Origin: Sphingomonas citri | Lineage (GTDB): Bacteria > Pseudomonadota > Alphaproteobacteria > Sphingomonadales > Sphingomonadaceae | Assembly (NCBI RefSeq): GCF_019429485.1 | Contig: NZ_JAHXZN010000002.1 | Location: forward strand, 62,001-126,000 | Direction of reading: 5' to 3' | Length of the DNA: 64,000 bases | Shown: positions 19,372-29,822 of the stretch, piece by piece | Layout of the letters: the number at the start of each line of letters is the position of its first letter | How positions within the stretch are numbered: position 1 is the stretch's first letter | The notes under the pieces: generated by a model | The model's input: only the letters and a program-made list of their open reading frames with translations | Database searches by the model: none | What the model was told of the DNA's origin: nothing | Position numbers and translations under genes: made by a program

Positions 19372-20147
19372 GCCGCTATCCGCGGCGGGCGCTGGTCGCC
19401 TCGCCCACCGCCCCGGCGCAGGCGGCGCGCGCCGAGCTGGCCGACACGTGGGACTGGTGTGCGCTCGACGAGGCGGACATGGTGGTCGCGCTCGGCGGCG
19501 ACGGCTTCATGTTGCAGACGCTCCACAATTTGCTCGAGCGACGCCGCGCGATCGTGCCGGTGTTCGGCATGAACCTGGGCACGGTCGGCTTCCTGATGAA
19601 CGAGTGGCGGCGCCACGACCTCGACGGGCGGATCGAGCGCGCGCGCGCCTTCCAGGTGACGCCGCTCACCGCCACCGCCACCGCGGTGGACGGGCGCGTC
19701 CACACGTTGCCCGCTATCAATGAGGTGTCGCTGCTGCGCGAGACGCGGCAGACCGCCAAGATCGAAGTCAAGATCAACGACCGCATCGTCATGGACGAAC
19801 TGTCGTGCGACGGCGTGCTGGTCGCCACGCCGGCGGGCTCGACCGCGTACAATCTCTCGGCGCACGGCCCGATCCTGCCGCTCGGCTCGCAGATGCTGGC
19901 GTTGACGCCGATCAGCGCGTTCCGCCCGCGGCGCTGGCGGGGTGCGATCCTGCCCGACCGCACGCGCGTGTCGCTGCGCGTGCTCGACTCGAACAAGCGC
20001 CCCGTCTCGGCCGTGGCCGATCAGCGCGAAGTGCGCGACGTGGCGCAGGTGGACATCGCGATGGATCGCGCGCGCGAGCTGACGCTGCTGTTCGACCCCG
20101 AGCATGCGCTCGACGACAGGATCGCGATGGAGCAGTTCGTCGCCTGA
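19368..20147 (+). CDS. nadK: NAD kinase
   Basis: 259 aa. It phosphorylates NAD to NADP in the cytosol. The GGDG catalytic motif is at 43-46 (ALGGDGFML), followed by GMNLGTVGFLMNE, the NEV motif (INEVSLLRE) and the Gly-rich TPAGSTAYNLSAHGPI. The N-terminus is short, as in other alphaproteobacterial NadK. The ATG lies in the ATGA overlap with moaA, so translation is coupled to a molybdenum cofactor gene, a pairing with no obvious metabolic reason. Confidence 0.94.
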   Translation: MSRYPRRALVASPTAPAQAARAELADTWDWCALDEADMVVALGGDGFMLQTLHNLLERRRAIVPVFGMNLGTVGFLMNEWRRHDLDGRIERARAFQVTPLTATATAVDGRVHTLPAINEVSLLRETRQTAKIEVKINDRIVMDELSCDGVLVATPAGSTAYNLSAHGPILPLGSQMLALTPISAFRPRRWRGAILPDRTRVSLRVLDSNKRPVSAVADQREVRDVAQVDIAMDRARELTLLFDPEHALDDRIAMEQFVA

Positions 20148-20213
20148 TCGCCGATCCGGCACAAAGGGTATTGCGCCGCGCGAATCCACGGCTATAGACG
20201 CCCTCCACAGCGT

Positions 20214-20288
20214 TCCCCGATAGCTCAGCGGTAGAGCTCTCGACTGTTAATCGAGCGGCCGTTGGTTCGAATCCAACTCGGGGAGCCA
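20214..20288 (+). tRNA. tRNA-Asn (anticodon GTT)
   Basis: The acceptor arm TCCCCGA (20214-20220) pairs with TCGGGGA (20278-20284), the D-arm is GCTC-loop-GAGC, and the anticodon arm is CTCGA, loop CTGTTAA, TCGAG with anticodon GTT at 20246-20248. The T-arm carries GGTTCGAATCC. The discriminator is G and CCA is encoded (20286-20288). No integrase or attachment duplication is evident after the 3' end. Confidence 0.97.
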
Positions 20289-20705
20289 CTCTCTCACATC
20301 GATGTTCAAGCGCCGGGCCGATGGTCTGCGAGCAGGCACGTGTCTTTGCGCGAAGGCTGCGACGTAATCGTACGCTGCGGTAACGCTACCAATAAAGAGA
20401 GCGCTGTGAGAGCGACGCTGACCGCTGTGCGAATAGTCGCAAGCTCATATGGGCGCACAGCAGTGTTACTGCCATAAAATCCTTGTCGCGTCAGTAGCTT
20501 ACACCGACTTCGTTCAATCCTCATTACGGGGCGAGCACATCGCGAGCTTTCGCTTACCTCGGCGAGAAAGCGGTTACACGAAGACGCTGCTCCAAGTGTC
20601 AGAAGTTTCACATTGATCGGACAAGGCACCGCAGCTACAAGCCCCGTGGTAGCGCTCATCAAGGCGCACCATTATGGCCCGTCGCCCAGCGGCGGATTAG
20701 GGGGG
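20289..20705. other. Intergenic leader between tRNA-Asn and the TonB receptor
   Basis: About 417 bases without a convincing gene. The segment 20340-20620 is AT-richer than average. A minus-strand reading frame at 20306-20662 has no recognisable domain and is probably spurious. An AGGGGGG run just before 20706 is the likely Shine-Dalgarno of the receptor gene. Confidence 0.5.
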
Positions 20706-23700
20706 ATGATGGAAGACCGGCTTCGACTCGCGCGCCCTGTTAACGTTCACCGGCGCTCACTGCGCGCCGGCGCCTCGCTCGCGGCGCTGCTCGCGCTCGG
20801 GCTGAGCGGCGCGGCGTGGGCACAGGCCGAGGTGCAGCCGATCGCCCCCGACGCCAGCCAGGCCGCCGTCCCCGGCCAGGATCAGGGTGAGCCCGGCGCC
20901 AGTGACACGGGCGACGTGGTCGTGACCGGCCGCCGCGCCGCGCTCCAGGCCGCCGACGACCGCAAGCGCCGCAGCGAGACCATCATCGACTCGGTCGTCG
21001 CCGACGACGCCGGCAAGCTGCCCGACAACTCGATCACCGAGGTGCTCCAGCGCGTCTCGGGCGTGTCGATCGTCCGCTTCGCGGCGCTCGGCGACCCCGA
21101 TCACTATTCGGTGCAGGGCTCGGGCGTGCAGGTGCGCGGCCTGACCGGTGTCGCCTCGCGCCTCAACGGCCGCGAGATCTTCAGCGCCAATAACGGCCGC
21201 GCCATCCTGTGGAGCGACGTCACCCCCGAGCTGATGGCCGCGGTCGACGTCTACAAAGCCTCCACCGCCGACCTGATCGAGGGCGGCACCGGCGGCCAGA
21301 TCGACCTGCGCACCAAGCTGCCGTTCGACTTCGACGGCGGCTTCCATGTCGCCGGCACCGGCGAGCTGGCGCTGGGCGACATGGCCAACAAGGCCGACCC
21401 GACCGGCTCGTTCCTCGTCACGAAGAGCTTCGACACGGGCATCGGCCGCATCGGCGTGCTCGCCGACCTCGCTTTCAGCCAGTTCAGCTCGCTCTCGCAG
21501 TTCCTCCGCACCAGCCCGTATTTCCTCACCAAGCTGAGCGACGGCACCGAGAAGTACGTGCCGAGCGGCTTCGCCTACGGTGACGAGGCGTTCCAGTATC
21601 GCCGCTACGGTATCTACGGCGCGGTGCAATGGGCACCGAGCGACTCGCTGACCTTCACTGGCACCTTCTTCCAGTCGCGCTACAAGAGCCAGTCGAGCGA
21701 CTACGGCACTCAGCTGGACTCGCAGACGCTGACCGTCAATCCGGCGACCAGCAGCTTCGACAGCGACGGCCTGCTGCTGTCGACCGACGCGCTCTACAAC
21801 CGCAACACCGATACGTTCGCGCCCACCAACGCGGCGATCACCAGCAGCGGCAACAAGGGCTTCGTCCAGAGTAATACCGTAACGCGCGACTATTCGCTGT
21901 CGTTCGCCTATGCGCCCGACGGCGGCCCGTTCTCGATCAAGGGCGCGATCCAGCGGGTCGACTCGCATCAGGTCTACGACCGGATCGATATCTTCCGCGA
22001 GGTCGGCTTCGGAAACAGCTATGGCATCGACCTGACCGGCGACCTTCCGCTGATCAGCGTCGGCGCTGACACCCGCGCGGCCTTCGCCGACCCGTCGAAC
22101 TATTTCTGGTCGGCGTCGATGCCGCACAACGAGAACAACAAGGGCCGCCTCGACAGCGCCCAGGTCGACGCCGAATATACGTTCGACGACAGCTTCTTCC
22201 GCTCGGTGAAGGTCGGCGCGCGTGCGGCCGAGCGCAAAGAACGCGACTTCGCCAACGGCTACAACTGGACCGCGCTGGGCCGCGGCTGGAACGGCGACCC
22301 GCAGCTCACCTACGCCAACGCGGTGCCGGGCGACGTCGCGGTCCACACCTTCGACGACTTCTTCCGCGGCAATACCGCGCTGCCGGGCAACCTGATGTTC
22401 CCCACGCAGGCGCTGGCGTCGCGCTACAACCGCGATCGTACCGGACTGGTCCAGTCGCCGCCGGCGGGTTTTTGCCCGGCAGGGACCGAGTTCAACTGCT
22501 CGGCGTCCGGCCCGCTGCCCGTAGGCAGCGGCTATGGTGGCGCCTCGGGCATCCGCCCCGTCGGCTTCGTGCTGCCGGGCGACCAGGTCGACAACCGCAC
22601 CCGCAACATCGCGGGCTACGCGTTGCTGCGCTTCGGGCCGCAGGACAATATGCCCGGCGTCGCGGGCAACATCGGCCTGCGCGTCGTCAACATCCGCAAC
22701 GAGGGCAGCGGCTACGTCCAGCAGAACGGCGGCACCGTCTATCTGCGCGACGGCGTGCCGCAAACGCTGGCCAACACCTTCGTGCCGCGCGGCGGCGAGG
22801 CCGAGTTCACGCGCTTCCTACCCTCGATCAACCTCGAGTTCTCGCCCAGCGCCAAGGTCAAGCTGCGCGGCAGCTACAACGTGACACTCGACCTGCCGAG
22901 CTTCACCGCGCTGCGCTCCTCAGGATCGGTCGGGGTCGCCACGATCAGCAACCCGGGCGGAGCCGGGCTGACGCCGCTGTTCGCCAACTTCACCGCGGAC
23001 ACGGGCAACCCGCTGCTCAAGCCGACGCTGTCGCACAATTTCGACATCTCGATGGAATATTACGCCCGCGCCGGCACGTCCTTCCACATCGCGCCCTTCT
23101 ACAAGCGCCTCAAGAACTTGCCGATCTTTTCGATCACCGAGCGGCAGGTGAACGTGGTCTTCACCGACGGCGCGACCGAGACCGTCACCGCGACCGCCTC
23201 GGACTATATCAACTCCAGCAAGGCCGCGACGGTGAAGGGCGTCGAGGTCGGTGGCCGCTTCTTCCTCGACATGCTGCCCGGCTTCCTCAGCGGCTTCGGC
23301 TTCGAGGGCAATTACACCTTCATCGACAGCAGCAACCCGGGCGACCTGTACCGCGACATCCGCGGCACGATCCGCAACGACGCGCCGCTCGTCGGTCTGT
23401 CGAAGCACAACGCCAACGCCACGCTGCTGTACGAGCGCAATCCTTTCTCGCTTCGGGTCGCTTACTCGTGGCGTTCCAGGTACCTGTTGTCGACCAACAG
23501 CAACGGCACCAACGGCACGTACAATTATTACAGCGCGCCCGGCGTGCTGACCGACCTGGACGGCGGCACCAACACCAGCACGCAGATCGCGCTGCCGATC
23601 TACGGCGGCAACTACGGCTCGCTCGACGCCGGTATCCGCTTCAAGGTGACGGATAACTTCTCCTTCGGCGTGCAGGGTACCAACCTCACCGCCTCGACCC

Positions 23701-23801
23701 AGCGGACGCTGATGGGCGGCTACCCCAACGGCCGGCTCGTCGGCCGCAGCTGGTTCCAGTCGGACCGTCGTATCAGCACGGGCATCAACCTCTCGTTCTG
23801 A
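20706..23801 (+). CDS. TonB-dependent receptor (Xanthomonas/Caulobacter type)
   Basis: 1031 aa. A signal peptide (LAALLALGLSGAAWAQA) precedes a plug domain with RKRRSETIIDSVVADDAGKLPDN, SITEVLQRVSGVSI, VQVRGLTGVASRLNGRE and GGTGGQIDLRTKLP. The remaining roughly 800 residues form the barrel, ending in INLSF with the terminal Phe. It would take up a ligand across the outer membrane with TonB energy. The plug type is the one associated with carbohydrate-like and other non-siderophore substrates in Caulobacter and Xanthomonas. The start is ATG 20706 or 20709. It is followed 49 bases later by a halogenase-family gene, a recurrent pairing in this group that hints at a shared substrate. Confidence 0.93.
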   Translation: MMEDRLRLARPVNVHRRSLRAGASLAALLALGLSGAAWAQAEVQPIAPDASQAAVPGQDQGEPGASDTGDVVVTGRRAALQAADDRKRRSETIIDSVVADDAGKLPDNSITEVLQRVSGVSIVRFAALGDPDHYSVQGSGVQVRGLTGVASRLNGREIFSANNGRAILWSDVTPELMAAVDVYKASTADLIEGGTGGQIDLRTKLPFDFDGGFHVAGTGELALGDMANKADPTGSFLVTKSFDTGIGRIGVLADLAFSQFSSLSQFLRTSPYFLTKLSDGTEKYVPSGFAYGDEAFQYRRYGIYGAVQWAPSDSLTFTGTFFQSRYKSQSSDYGTQLDSQTLTVNPATSSFDSDGLLLSTDALYNRNTDTFAPTNAAITSSGNKGFVQSNTVTRDYSLSFAYAPDGGPFSIKGAIQRVDSHQVYDRIDIFREVGFGNSYGIDLTGDLPLISVGADTRAAFADPSNYFWSASMPHNENNKGRLDSAQVDAEYTFDDSFFRSVKVGARAAERKERDFANGYNWTALGRGWNGDPQLTYANAVPGDVAVHTFDDFFRGNTALPGNLMFPTQALASRYNRDRTGLVQSPPAGFCPAGTEFNCSASGPLPVGSGYGGASGIRPVGFVLPGDQVDNRTRNIAGYALLRFGPQDNMPGVAGNIGLRVVNIRNEGSGYVQQNGGTVYLRDGVPQTLANTFVPRGGEAEFTRFLPSINLEFSPSAKVKLRGSYNVTLDLPSFTALRSSGSVGVATISNPGGAGLTPLFANFTADTGNPLLKPTLSHNFDISMEYYARAGTSFHIAPFYKRLKNLPIFSITERQVNVVFTDGATETVTATASDYINSSKAATVKGVEVGGRFFLDMLPGFLSGFGFEGNYTFIDSSNPGDLYRDIRGTIRNDAPLVGLSKHNANATLLYERNPFSLRVAYSWRSRYLLSTNSNGTNGTYNYYSAPGVLTDLDGGTNTSTQIALPIYGGNYGSLDAGIRFKVTDNFSFGVQGTNLTASTQRTLMGGYPNGRLVGRSWFQSDRRISTGINLSF

Positions 23802-23850
23802 TAGGATGAGCTGCCCCGCCGAACCGCGGCGGGGCAGCGGGAGGACGGCC

Positions 23851-25398
23851 ATGAGAAAGCGCGTGCTGATCGTCGGCGGGGGTACCGCCGGATGGCTCAC
23901 GGCCGGCTATCTCGCCAAGCGGCTCGGCGCCGATCTCGCCGACGGCGTCGCGATCACCTTGGTCGAGTCCAGGGACATCGGCGTGCTCGGCGTCGGCGAG
24001 GGCACCTTCCCGACGATCCGGCGCACGCTCGCCACGATCGGCGTCGACGAAGCCGAGCTGGTGCGCCGCTGCGGCGCCACGTTCAAACAGGGCGCCCGCT
24101 TCGTCCATTGGCAGCGCGCGCCGGGCACGCCCGGCCGCGACCATTACATGCACCCGTTCCAGGTCGCCGAGGCGCCGGGCGGGCTCGAGCTGCTGCCCTA
24201 TTGGCTCAGCGGCGCCGCGGGCGACGCCGAGTGGGACGAGGTCTCTACCCCGCAGAAGGCCGCCGCCGACGCGGCGCGCGCACCCAAGCTGCCGACCCAC
24301 CCCGATTATCTCGGGCCGCTCAACTACGCCTTCCACTTCGACGCGGTCGCGCTCGCCGGGCTGCTGCGCGAGCGCGCGGTGGCGAACGGCGTCACCCATC
24401 TGATCGACACCGTCACCCATGTCGCGCTCGCCGACAGCGGCGCGATCGAGCGGGTCGACACCGAGCGCCACGGCACGCTCACCGCCGACCTCTACGTCGA
24501 TTGCACCGGCTTTCGCGCCGAGCTGATCGGCAAGGCGATGGGCGTGCCGTTTCGCTCGTGCCGCGACGTGCTGTTCTGCGATCGCGCGCTCGCGGCGCAG
24601 CTGCCGTACGAGACGGCGGATGCGCCGATCGCCTCGCAGACGATCTCCACCGCGCAGGAAGCGGGCTGGATCTGGGACATCGGCCTCGATCGGCGCCGTG
24701 GCATCGGCCATGTCTACTCGTCCAACCACAGCGACGACACGGCCGCAGAGCGCGCACTGCGACGCTATCTCGGCCCGCGCGGCAAGCAGGCGGAGGTGCG
24801 CCGCTTCCGCTTCGAGGCCGGTTTCCGCGAGGTCAACTGGCGGCGCAACTGCGTCGCGGTGGGGCTGTCGAGCGGCTTCTTCGAGCCGCTCGAGGCGACC
24901 GGCATCGCCTTCGCCGAGGTGTCCGCGGCGATGATCGCCAACCTCTTCCCGTGGAGCGGCGATCACGAGACCTCGGCGCGCCAGTTCAACGCCAACCTGC
25001 TGCGCCGCTACGAACGCGCGCTCGACTTCATCAAGCTGCATTACTGCCTGTCCGAGCGGCGCGACACCGACTTCTGGCGCGACAATGTCGCCGATACCTC
25101 GAACACCGCCAGCCTGCTCGAGCTGCTCGACCGCTGGCGCCACCGCTGGCCCAACGAGCTCGACATCGACCCGCAGGTCGACATCTTCACCGAGGCGAGC
25201 TGGCAGTACGTCCTCTATGGCATGGGCTGGCGTACCGACCTGAGCGCGCGCGCCGGCGCGCTGCGCTACCGCGACGACGCGCGGCGCGCGTTCGGCGAGG
25301 TGCGGCGCCAGGTCGGCGTCGCGCTCGCCAACCTGCCGACGCACCGCGCCTTGGTCGAGGCGGCGCAGCGGCGCGGCTTCGGCAGCGCCGCCGCCTGA
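23851..25398 (+). CDS. Tryptophan-halogenase-family FAD protein
   Basis: 515 aa. Flavin-dependent halogenases use FADH2, O2 and halide to chlorinate or brominate indoles. Visible here: the FAD site GGGTAGW (about 9-15), GVGEGTFPT, the lysine equivalent to the catalytic one (K79 in GATFKQG), DCTGFRA, WIWDIG at 273-278 in place of the usual WxWxIP, and FFEPLEATGI with E348 but Ala349 where tryptophan 7-halogenases have Ser. ATG 23851 has a GGGAGGA Shine-Dalgarno just upstream. It lies directly after a TonB receptor. Many environmental members of this family have no shown halogenase activity on free tryptophan, so the substrate is open. Confidence 0.88.
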   Translation: MRKRVLIVGGGTAGWLTAGYLAKRLGADLADGVAITLVESRDIGVLGVGEGTFPTIRRTLATIGVDEAELVRRCGATFKQGARFVHWQRAPGTPGRDHYMHPFQVAEAPGGLELLPYWLSGAAGDAEWDEVSTPQKAAADAARAPKLPTHPDYLGPLNYAFHFDAVALAGLLRERAVANGVTHLIDTVTHVALADSGAIERVDTERHGTLTADLYVDCTGFRAELIGKAMGVPFRSCRDVLFCDRALAAQLPYETADAPIASQTISTAQEAGWIWDIGLDRRRGIGHVYSSNHSDDTAAERALRRYLGPRGKQAEVRRFRFEAGFREVNWRRNCVAVGLSSGFFEPLEATGIAFAEVSAAMIANLFPWSGDHETSARQFNANLLRRYERALDFIKLHYCLSERRDTDFWRDNVADTSNTASLLELLDRWRHRWPNELDIDPQVDIFTEASWQYVLYGMGWRTDLSARAGALRYRDDARRAFGEVRRQVGVALANLPTHRALVEAAQRRGFGSAAA

Positions 25399-25405
25399 GC
25401 CGGCG

Positions 25406-26041
25406 CTAGAAGCGCACCCCCGCGGTGCGCATCGCCGCCTCGGCAGCATCGACGCTGCTGCCGCCCGGCGCGGGCATCGCGATCGCGCGCGTGTAGTGGG
25501 TGAGAACGAGCGCGGCGAAGCCGTCGCGTCGCGCGTCGAGCGCAGACCAAGCGACGCAGAAATCATACGCGAGTCCGACGATCACGCAGCGCCGCACGCC
25601 CTTGTCGCGTAGATATCCGGCGAGGCCGGTCGGCGTCACTTTGTCGTTCTCGTAGAAGGCCGAGTAGGAGTCGACCGCCGGATTGGCACCCTTGCGCAGG
25701 ATCAGCCCGGCGCGCGCGACCGCGCCGGCCACCTCAGGGTGGAAGGCCGCGCCCGCACTGCCCTGGACGCAATGGTCGGGCCACAGCACCTGCTCGCCGT
25801 ACGGCAGGCATATGGTGTCGAACGCCCGTCGGCCGGGATGGCTGCTCGCGAAGGACGAGTGACCCGCCGGATGCCAGTCCTGGGTGACGACGACGTGGTG
25901 GAAGCGCTCGGCCAGCGCGGCGATCGGTGCCATGATCGCGTCGCCCTCGGCGACGGCGAGCCGTCCGGCGGGGCAGAAGTCGACTTGCGGATCGATCACG
26001 ATCAGCGCGTCCTCTTCGGTGTAGTCGTCGCCGTCGTCCAT
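25406..26041 (-). CDS. pncA: Nicotinamidase (isochorismatase fold)
   Basis: 211 aa. It converts nicotinamide to nicotinate and ammonia in NAD salvage. The catalytic triad is D17 (VIDPQVDF), K117 (LRKGAN) and C162 (GLAYDFCVAWSA). Metal ligands D55, H57 and H61 are visible in TQDWHPAGHSSF. Length and motif order match PncA. It converges on the halogenase gene with only 7 bases between stops. Confidence 0.93.
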   Translation of the reverse strand: MDDGDDYTEEDALIVIDPQVDFCPAGRLAVAEGDAIMAPIAALAERFHHVVVTQDWHPAGHSSFASSHPGRRAFDTICLPYGEQVLWPDHCVQGSAGAAFHPEVAGAVARAGLILRKGANPAVDSYSAFYENDKVTPTGLAGYLRDKGVRRCVIVGLAYDFCVAWSALDARRDGFAALVLTHYTRAIAMPAPGGSSVDAAEAAMRTAGVRF

Positions 26042-26091
26042 CCGCGGTTCTCCCTCGTCTCTCCAAGAGAACGATCATCGAATTCATCAAG

Positions 26092-26193
26092 CCCTCCCCT
26101 CCAGGTGAGGGCTGGTTGGGGCGCCTCCGCTGGCGTCACCATTGCGGCAGCGCCCTACCCTAGCCCCTCCCCTGCAAGTGGAGGTGGGGTCCG
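26092..26193. repeat. CCCTCCCC-type repeat pair
   Basis: Two pyrimidine/purine-asymmetric palindromic units, CCCTCCCCTCCAGGTGAGGG at about 26093 and CCCCTCCCCTGCAAGTGGAG at about 26164, each followed by GGTTGGGG or GTGGGGT. They lie in the 339-base gap between pncA and the lipoprotein gene. The same family occurs at 33371-33474. The rest of the gap (to 26380) shows no gene. Confidence 0.65.
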
Positions 26194-26380
26194 GGCGACG
26201 CCGTGCTGCTCTGGCCGCTCCGCTGCACCGTCTGGAGCATGCTCACCTCCACTCCCGCCGGCGGTCAGCGCGCTCCGCCGCGCCCTTGGCAAGCGGAGCG
26301 TTTCCGTTCATCGCACGTTCCACTCGCCTCGGCTACACGACGCCAGTCGTGCCGCCCTGGTGCGATTGGAGTGACTCGCC

Positions 26381-26986
26381 ATGTTGAAGAAATGGGGCCG
26401 CACCGCCGCTGTCGTGGCGCTGGCGGCCAGCACCACGTTGGTCGCGGCGTGCGCGACCGAGACAGCCTATCGCCCGGCGACCGGATCGGGCTTCTATCGC
26501 ACCGGCTACAGCGACACCCGCATCGAGCCCAACCGCTTCCGCGTCACCTTCGCGGGCAACACCGTCACCGACCGCGACGTGGTCGAGCGCTACCTGCTCT
26601 TTCGCTCGGCCGAGCTGACACTGCAGAACGGCTATGACTACTTCGTGATGGCGGATCGCGACACCGATCGCCAGGCGCGCACCTACTCGACGCCGGGCTA
26701 CGGCGGCTTCGGCCCCGGCTTCGGCGCCTTCGGCGGCGGGCTGTGGGGGCCGCGCTGGGGCTTCTACGGTCGCGGCTTCGGCTATCGCGCGTGGGATCCG
26801 TTCTGGGGCGGCCCGTGGGGCGGCTGGGGCGGCGGCGCCGACATCCGCACCGTCGACCGCTACGAGGCCTCGGCCGAGATCGTGATGTTCAAGGGCTCGC
26901 CCGAGCCGGGCAACGTCCGCGCCTTCAACGCGCGCCAGGTGGTGGAGACGATCGGCCCGTCGATCAGGCTGCCCAAGGCGTCCTGA
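26381..26986 (+). CDS. CC0125/CC1285-type lipoprotein with Gly/aromatic-rich middle
   Basis: 201 aa. Signal peptide with lipobox LVAAC (lipidated C24). The conserved N-terminal core is YRPATGSGFYRTGYSDTRIE and VTDRDVVERYLLFRSAEL, which matches the alphaproteobacterial CC0125/CC1285 lipoprotein group as I remember it. Residues about 105-150 are a low-complexity stretch of Gly with Phe, Trp, Tyr and Pro (GFGPGFGAFGGG, then WGGPWGGWGGG). The C-terminal part (VDRYEASAEIVMFKG) is again conserved. The function is unknown, and it is probably anchored in the outer membrane. A strong hairpin follows. Confidence 0.8.
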   Translation: MLKKWGRTAAVVALAASTTLVAACATETAYRPATGSGFYRTGYSDTRIEPNRFRVTFAGNTVTDRDVVERYLLFRSAELTLQNGYDYFVMADRDTDRQARTYSTPGYGGFGPGFGAFGGGLWGPRWGFYGRGFGYRAWDPFWGGPWGGWGGGADIRTVDRYEASAEIVMFKGSPEPGNVRAFNARQVVETIGPSIRLPKAS

Positions 26987-27007
26987 TCCGTCGATCGTTG
27001 ATGGCGC

Positions 27008-27038
27008 AAGGGCCGCGACCGGCGAGGTCGCGGCCCTT
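27008..27038 (+). terminator. Strong hairpin after the lipoprotein gene
   Basis: Perfect 13-bp arms (AAGGGCCGCGACC at 27008-27020 and its complement at 27026-27038) with a 5-base loop, 22 bases after the stop. The 3' side reads CTC, with only a weak T-tract. It separates the plus-strand lipoprotein from the convergent dapD. Confidence 0.7.
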
Positions 27039-27081
27039 CTCACGTCTGGAACCGTACGCCGAGCTCCTCGCCGCGGCCGCC

Positions 27082-27909
27082 TCAGTCGCGCAGCAGCTCG
27101 TTGATGCTCGTCTTGCTCCGCGTCTGCGCGTCGACCCGCTTGACGATAACGGCGCAGTAGAGCGCCGGCTTGCCCTCACCGCCGCCGATCGAGCCGGGCA
27201 CCACCACCGCATAGGGCGGCACCTCGCCGCGGAAGGTCTCGCCGGTCTCGCGGTCGACGATCTTGGTCGAAGCGCCGAGATACACGCCCATCGACAGCAC
27301 CGCGCCCTCGCCGACGCGGACGCCTTCCGCCACCTCGGCGCGCGCGCCGATGAAGGCGCCGTCGCCGATGATCACGGGATCGGCCTGGAGCGGCTCGAGC
27401 ACGCCGCCGATCCCCGCCCCGCCCGAGAGATGGACGTTGCGCCCGATCTGCGCGCAGCTGCCGACCGTCGCCCAGGTGTCGACCATCGTTCCTTCGCCGA
27501 CATAGGCGCCGATGTTGACGAAGCTGGGCATCAGGATCGCACCCCTGCCGACGAAGGCGCCGCGCCGCACCACGCTGCCCGGCACCGCGCGGAAGCCTGC
27601 GCCGCGGAACTCGTCCTCGCTCCAGCCCGAGAACTTGCTGGGCACTTTGTCGTACCAATGGCCAGCGCCCGGACCGTTATCGATCAACGCATTGTCGTTG
27701 AGACGGAAGCTCAGCAGCACCGCCTTCTTGAGCCACTGGTTGACGCGCCAGCCGCCCGCCTCATCGGGCTCCGCGACGCGCGCCTCGCCGGCGTCGAGCA
27801 GCGCCAGCGCGCGGTCGACCGCGACGCGGACCTCGCCCGCGGTGGCCAGGCCGAGCTCGGCACGCTGCTCCCAGGCGGCGTCGATGGTGGCGGCGAGGTC
27901 GGTCGTCAT
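27082..27909 (-). CDS. dapD: 2,3,4,5-tetrahydropyridine-2,6-dicarboxylate N-succinyltransferase
   Basis: 275 aa. It makes N-succinyl-2-amino-6-ketopimelate in the succinylase branch of lysine and meso-diaminopimelate synthesis. The left-handed beta-helix hexapeptide repeats are clear: [20 protein letters not shown] and [20 protein letters not shown] among others. The N-terminal [20 protein letters not shown] is typical. The start at 27909 ([10 protein letters not shown]) is in the ATGA overlap with the upstream HAD nucleotidase gene. Longer frames toward 28110 are antisense/shadow of that gene. Confidence 0.96.
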   Translation of the reverse strand: MTTDLAATIDAAWEQRAELGLATAGEVRVAVDRALALLDAGEARVAEPDEAGGWRVNQWLKKAVLLSFRLNDNALIDNGPGAGHWYDKVPSKFSGWSEDEFRGAGFRAVPGSVVRRGAFVGRGAILMPSFVNIGAYVGEGTMVDTWATVGSCAQIGRNVHLSGGAGIGGVLEPLQADPVIIGDGAFIGARAEVAEGVRVGEGAVLSMGVYLGASTKIVDRETGETFRGEVPPYAVVVPGSIGGGEGKPALYCAVIVKRVDAQTRSKTSINELLRD

Positions 27910-28571
27910 GGGGTCTCCAACAGGGTCTCGAGCCAGGCGGTGAGATCGGTCACGCGGATATCGACATAGGAGCGGTCGGCGTCGTGGTCCTGCTCGGACC
28001 CGTTGTCGACCCACACCGTCGCCATGCCGATCGCCTTGGCGGGTCTGAGGTTGCGCGCCATGTCCTCGACGAACAAGGCGCGGGCGGCATCGATGCCGAA
28101 GGCGTCGCACAGCCCCTGATAGGCGGCGGGCGCTGGCTTGGGCACCAGGTTCATCGCGGTGATATCGTGCACCGCCTCGAAGCTGGCGCCGAGGCCGAGC
28201 CGATCGAGCACCTTGAGCGCATAGGGCTTGTCGCCGTTGGTGAAGACCAGTTTGCGCCCGGGCAGCCGCGCCAGCGCGGCGGCGAGCGGGGCGTTCTCCT
28301 CCAGCGCGTCCATCTCGATGTCGTGGACATAAGCGAGGAACGCGGCGGGATCGATCTCATGGTTCGCCATCAGCCCGGCCAGCGTGGTGCCGTGGCCGAG
28401 GAAATAGTCCTTCTGCACCCGCCGCGCTTCCACCGGATCGAGCCCAAGCAGGTCGCCGACGAAGGCGGTCATGCGCCGATCGATCAGCGCGAACAGGTCC
28501 GCGCTGGCCGGATAGAGCGTGTTGTCGAGATCGAAGATCCAGGTGTCGATGTGCGCGAGCGCTGGCAGCAT
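27906..28571 (-). CDS. HAD-family pyrimidine 5'-nucleotidase
   Basis: 221 aa. The HAD motif I is FDLDNTLYP (D14, D16), motif II is VFTNGD, and motif III/IV includes KPAPAAYQ and FVEDMARN. This matches the pyrimidine 5'-nucleotidase group of HAD phosphatases, often found beside dapD in alphaproteobacteria. It would dephosphorylate pyrimidine nucleotides in the cytosol; substrate specificity is inferred from family only. It is cotranscribed with dapD, with a 4-base overlap. Confidence 0.88.
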   Translation of the reverse strand: MLPALAHIDTWIFDLDNTLYPASADLFALIDRRMTAFVGDLLGLDPVEARRVQKDYFLGHGTTLAGLMANHEIDPAAFLAYVHDIEMDALEENAPLAAALARLPGRKLVFTNGDKPYALKVLDRLGLGASFEAVHDITAMNLVPKPAPAAYQGLCDAFGIDAARALFVEDMARNLRPAKAIGMATVWVDNGSEQDHDADRSYVDIRVTDLTAWLETLLETP

Positions 28572-28760
28572 GGCGCGGGGCTGTAGTGGCTTTGCCGCGG
28601 CGCGTCATCCCTTACGCGGTGCTCGTAGAGACAGGATTTTCGCTCCGACATTCCCAACTCCACCATCTCATCCTCACCCCCAGCCCGCCCAAGCCACGCT
28701 TCGCCCGCGCCAAGCCACATTCGTCTGGCGAAGCGCCTCGTGCCTCCCCACCTCTCACCC

Positions 28761-29759
<999 letters not shown>

Positions 29760-29822
29760 TTCGCCGGTTCCTCGACCATTCGCGCCCTTGCCGCGCCGCC
29801 GTCGCGCCGCTAACCGCACGCG

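Noticed and set aside
20306..20662. 118-codon minus-strand frame after tRNA-Asn
   Set aside because: No recognisable domain, no plausible Shine-Dalgarno, and it lies across the leader of the TonB receptor.
20214..20705. tRNA-Asn as an integration site of a mobile island
   Set aside because: No integrase gene and no repeat of the tRNA 3' end downstream; the AT-richer leader alone is not enough.
27909..28110. Longer dapD frame reaching 28110
   Set aside because: The added residues are Arg-rich and lie in another frame of the HAD nucleotidase gene; the start in the ATGA overlap is far better supported.
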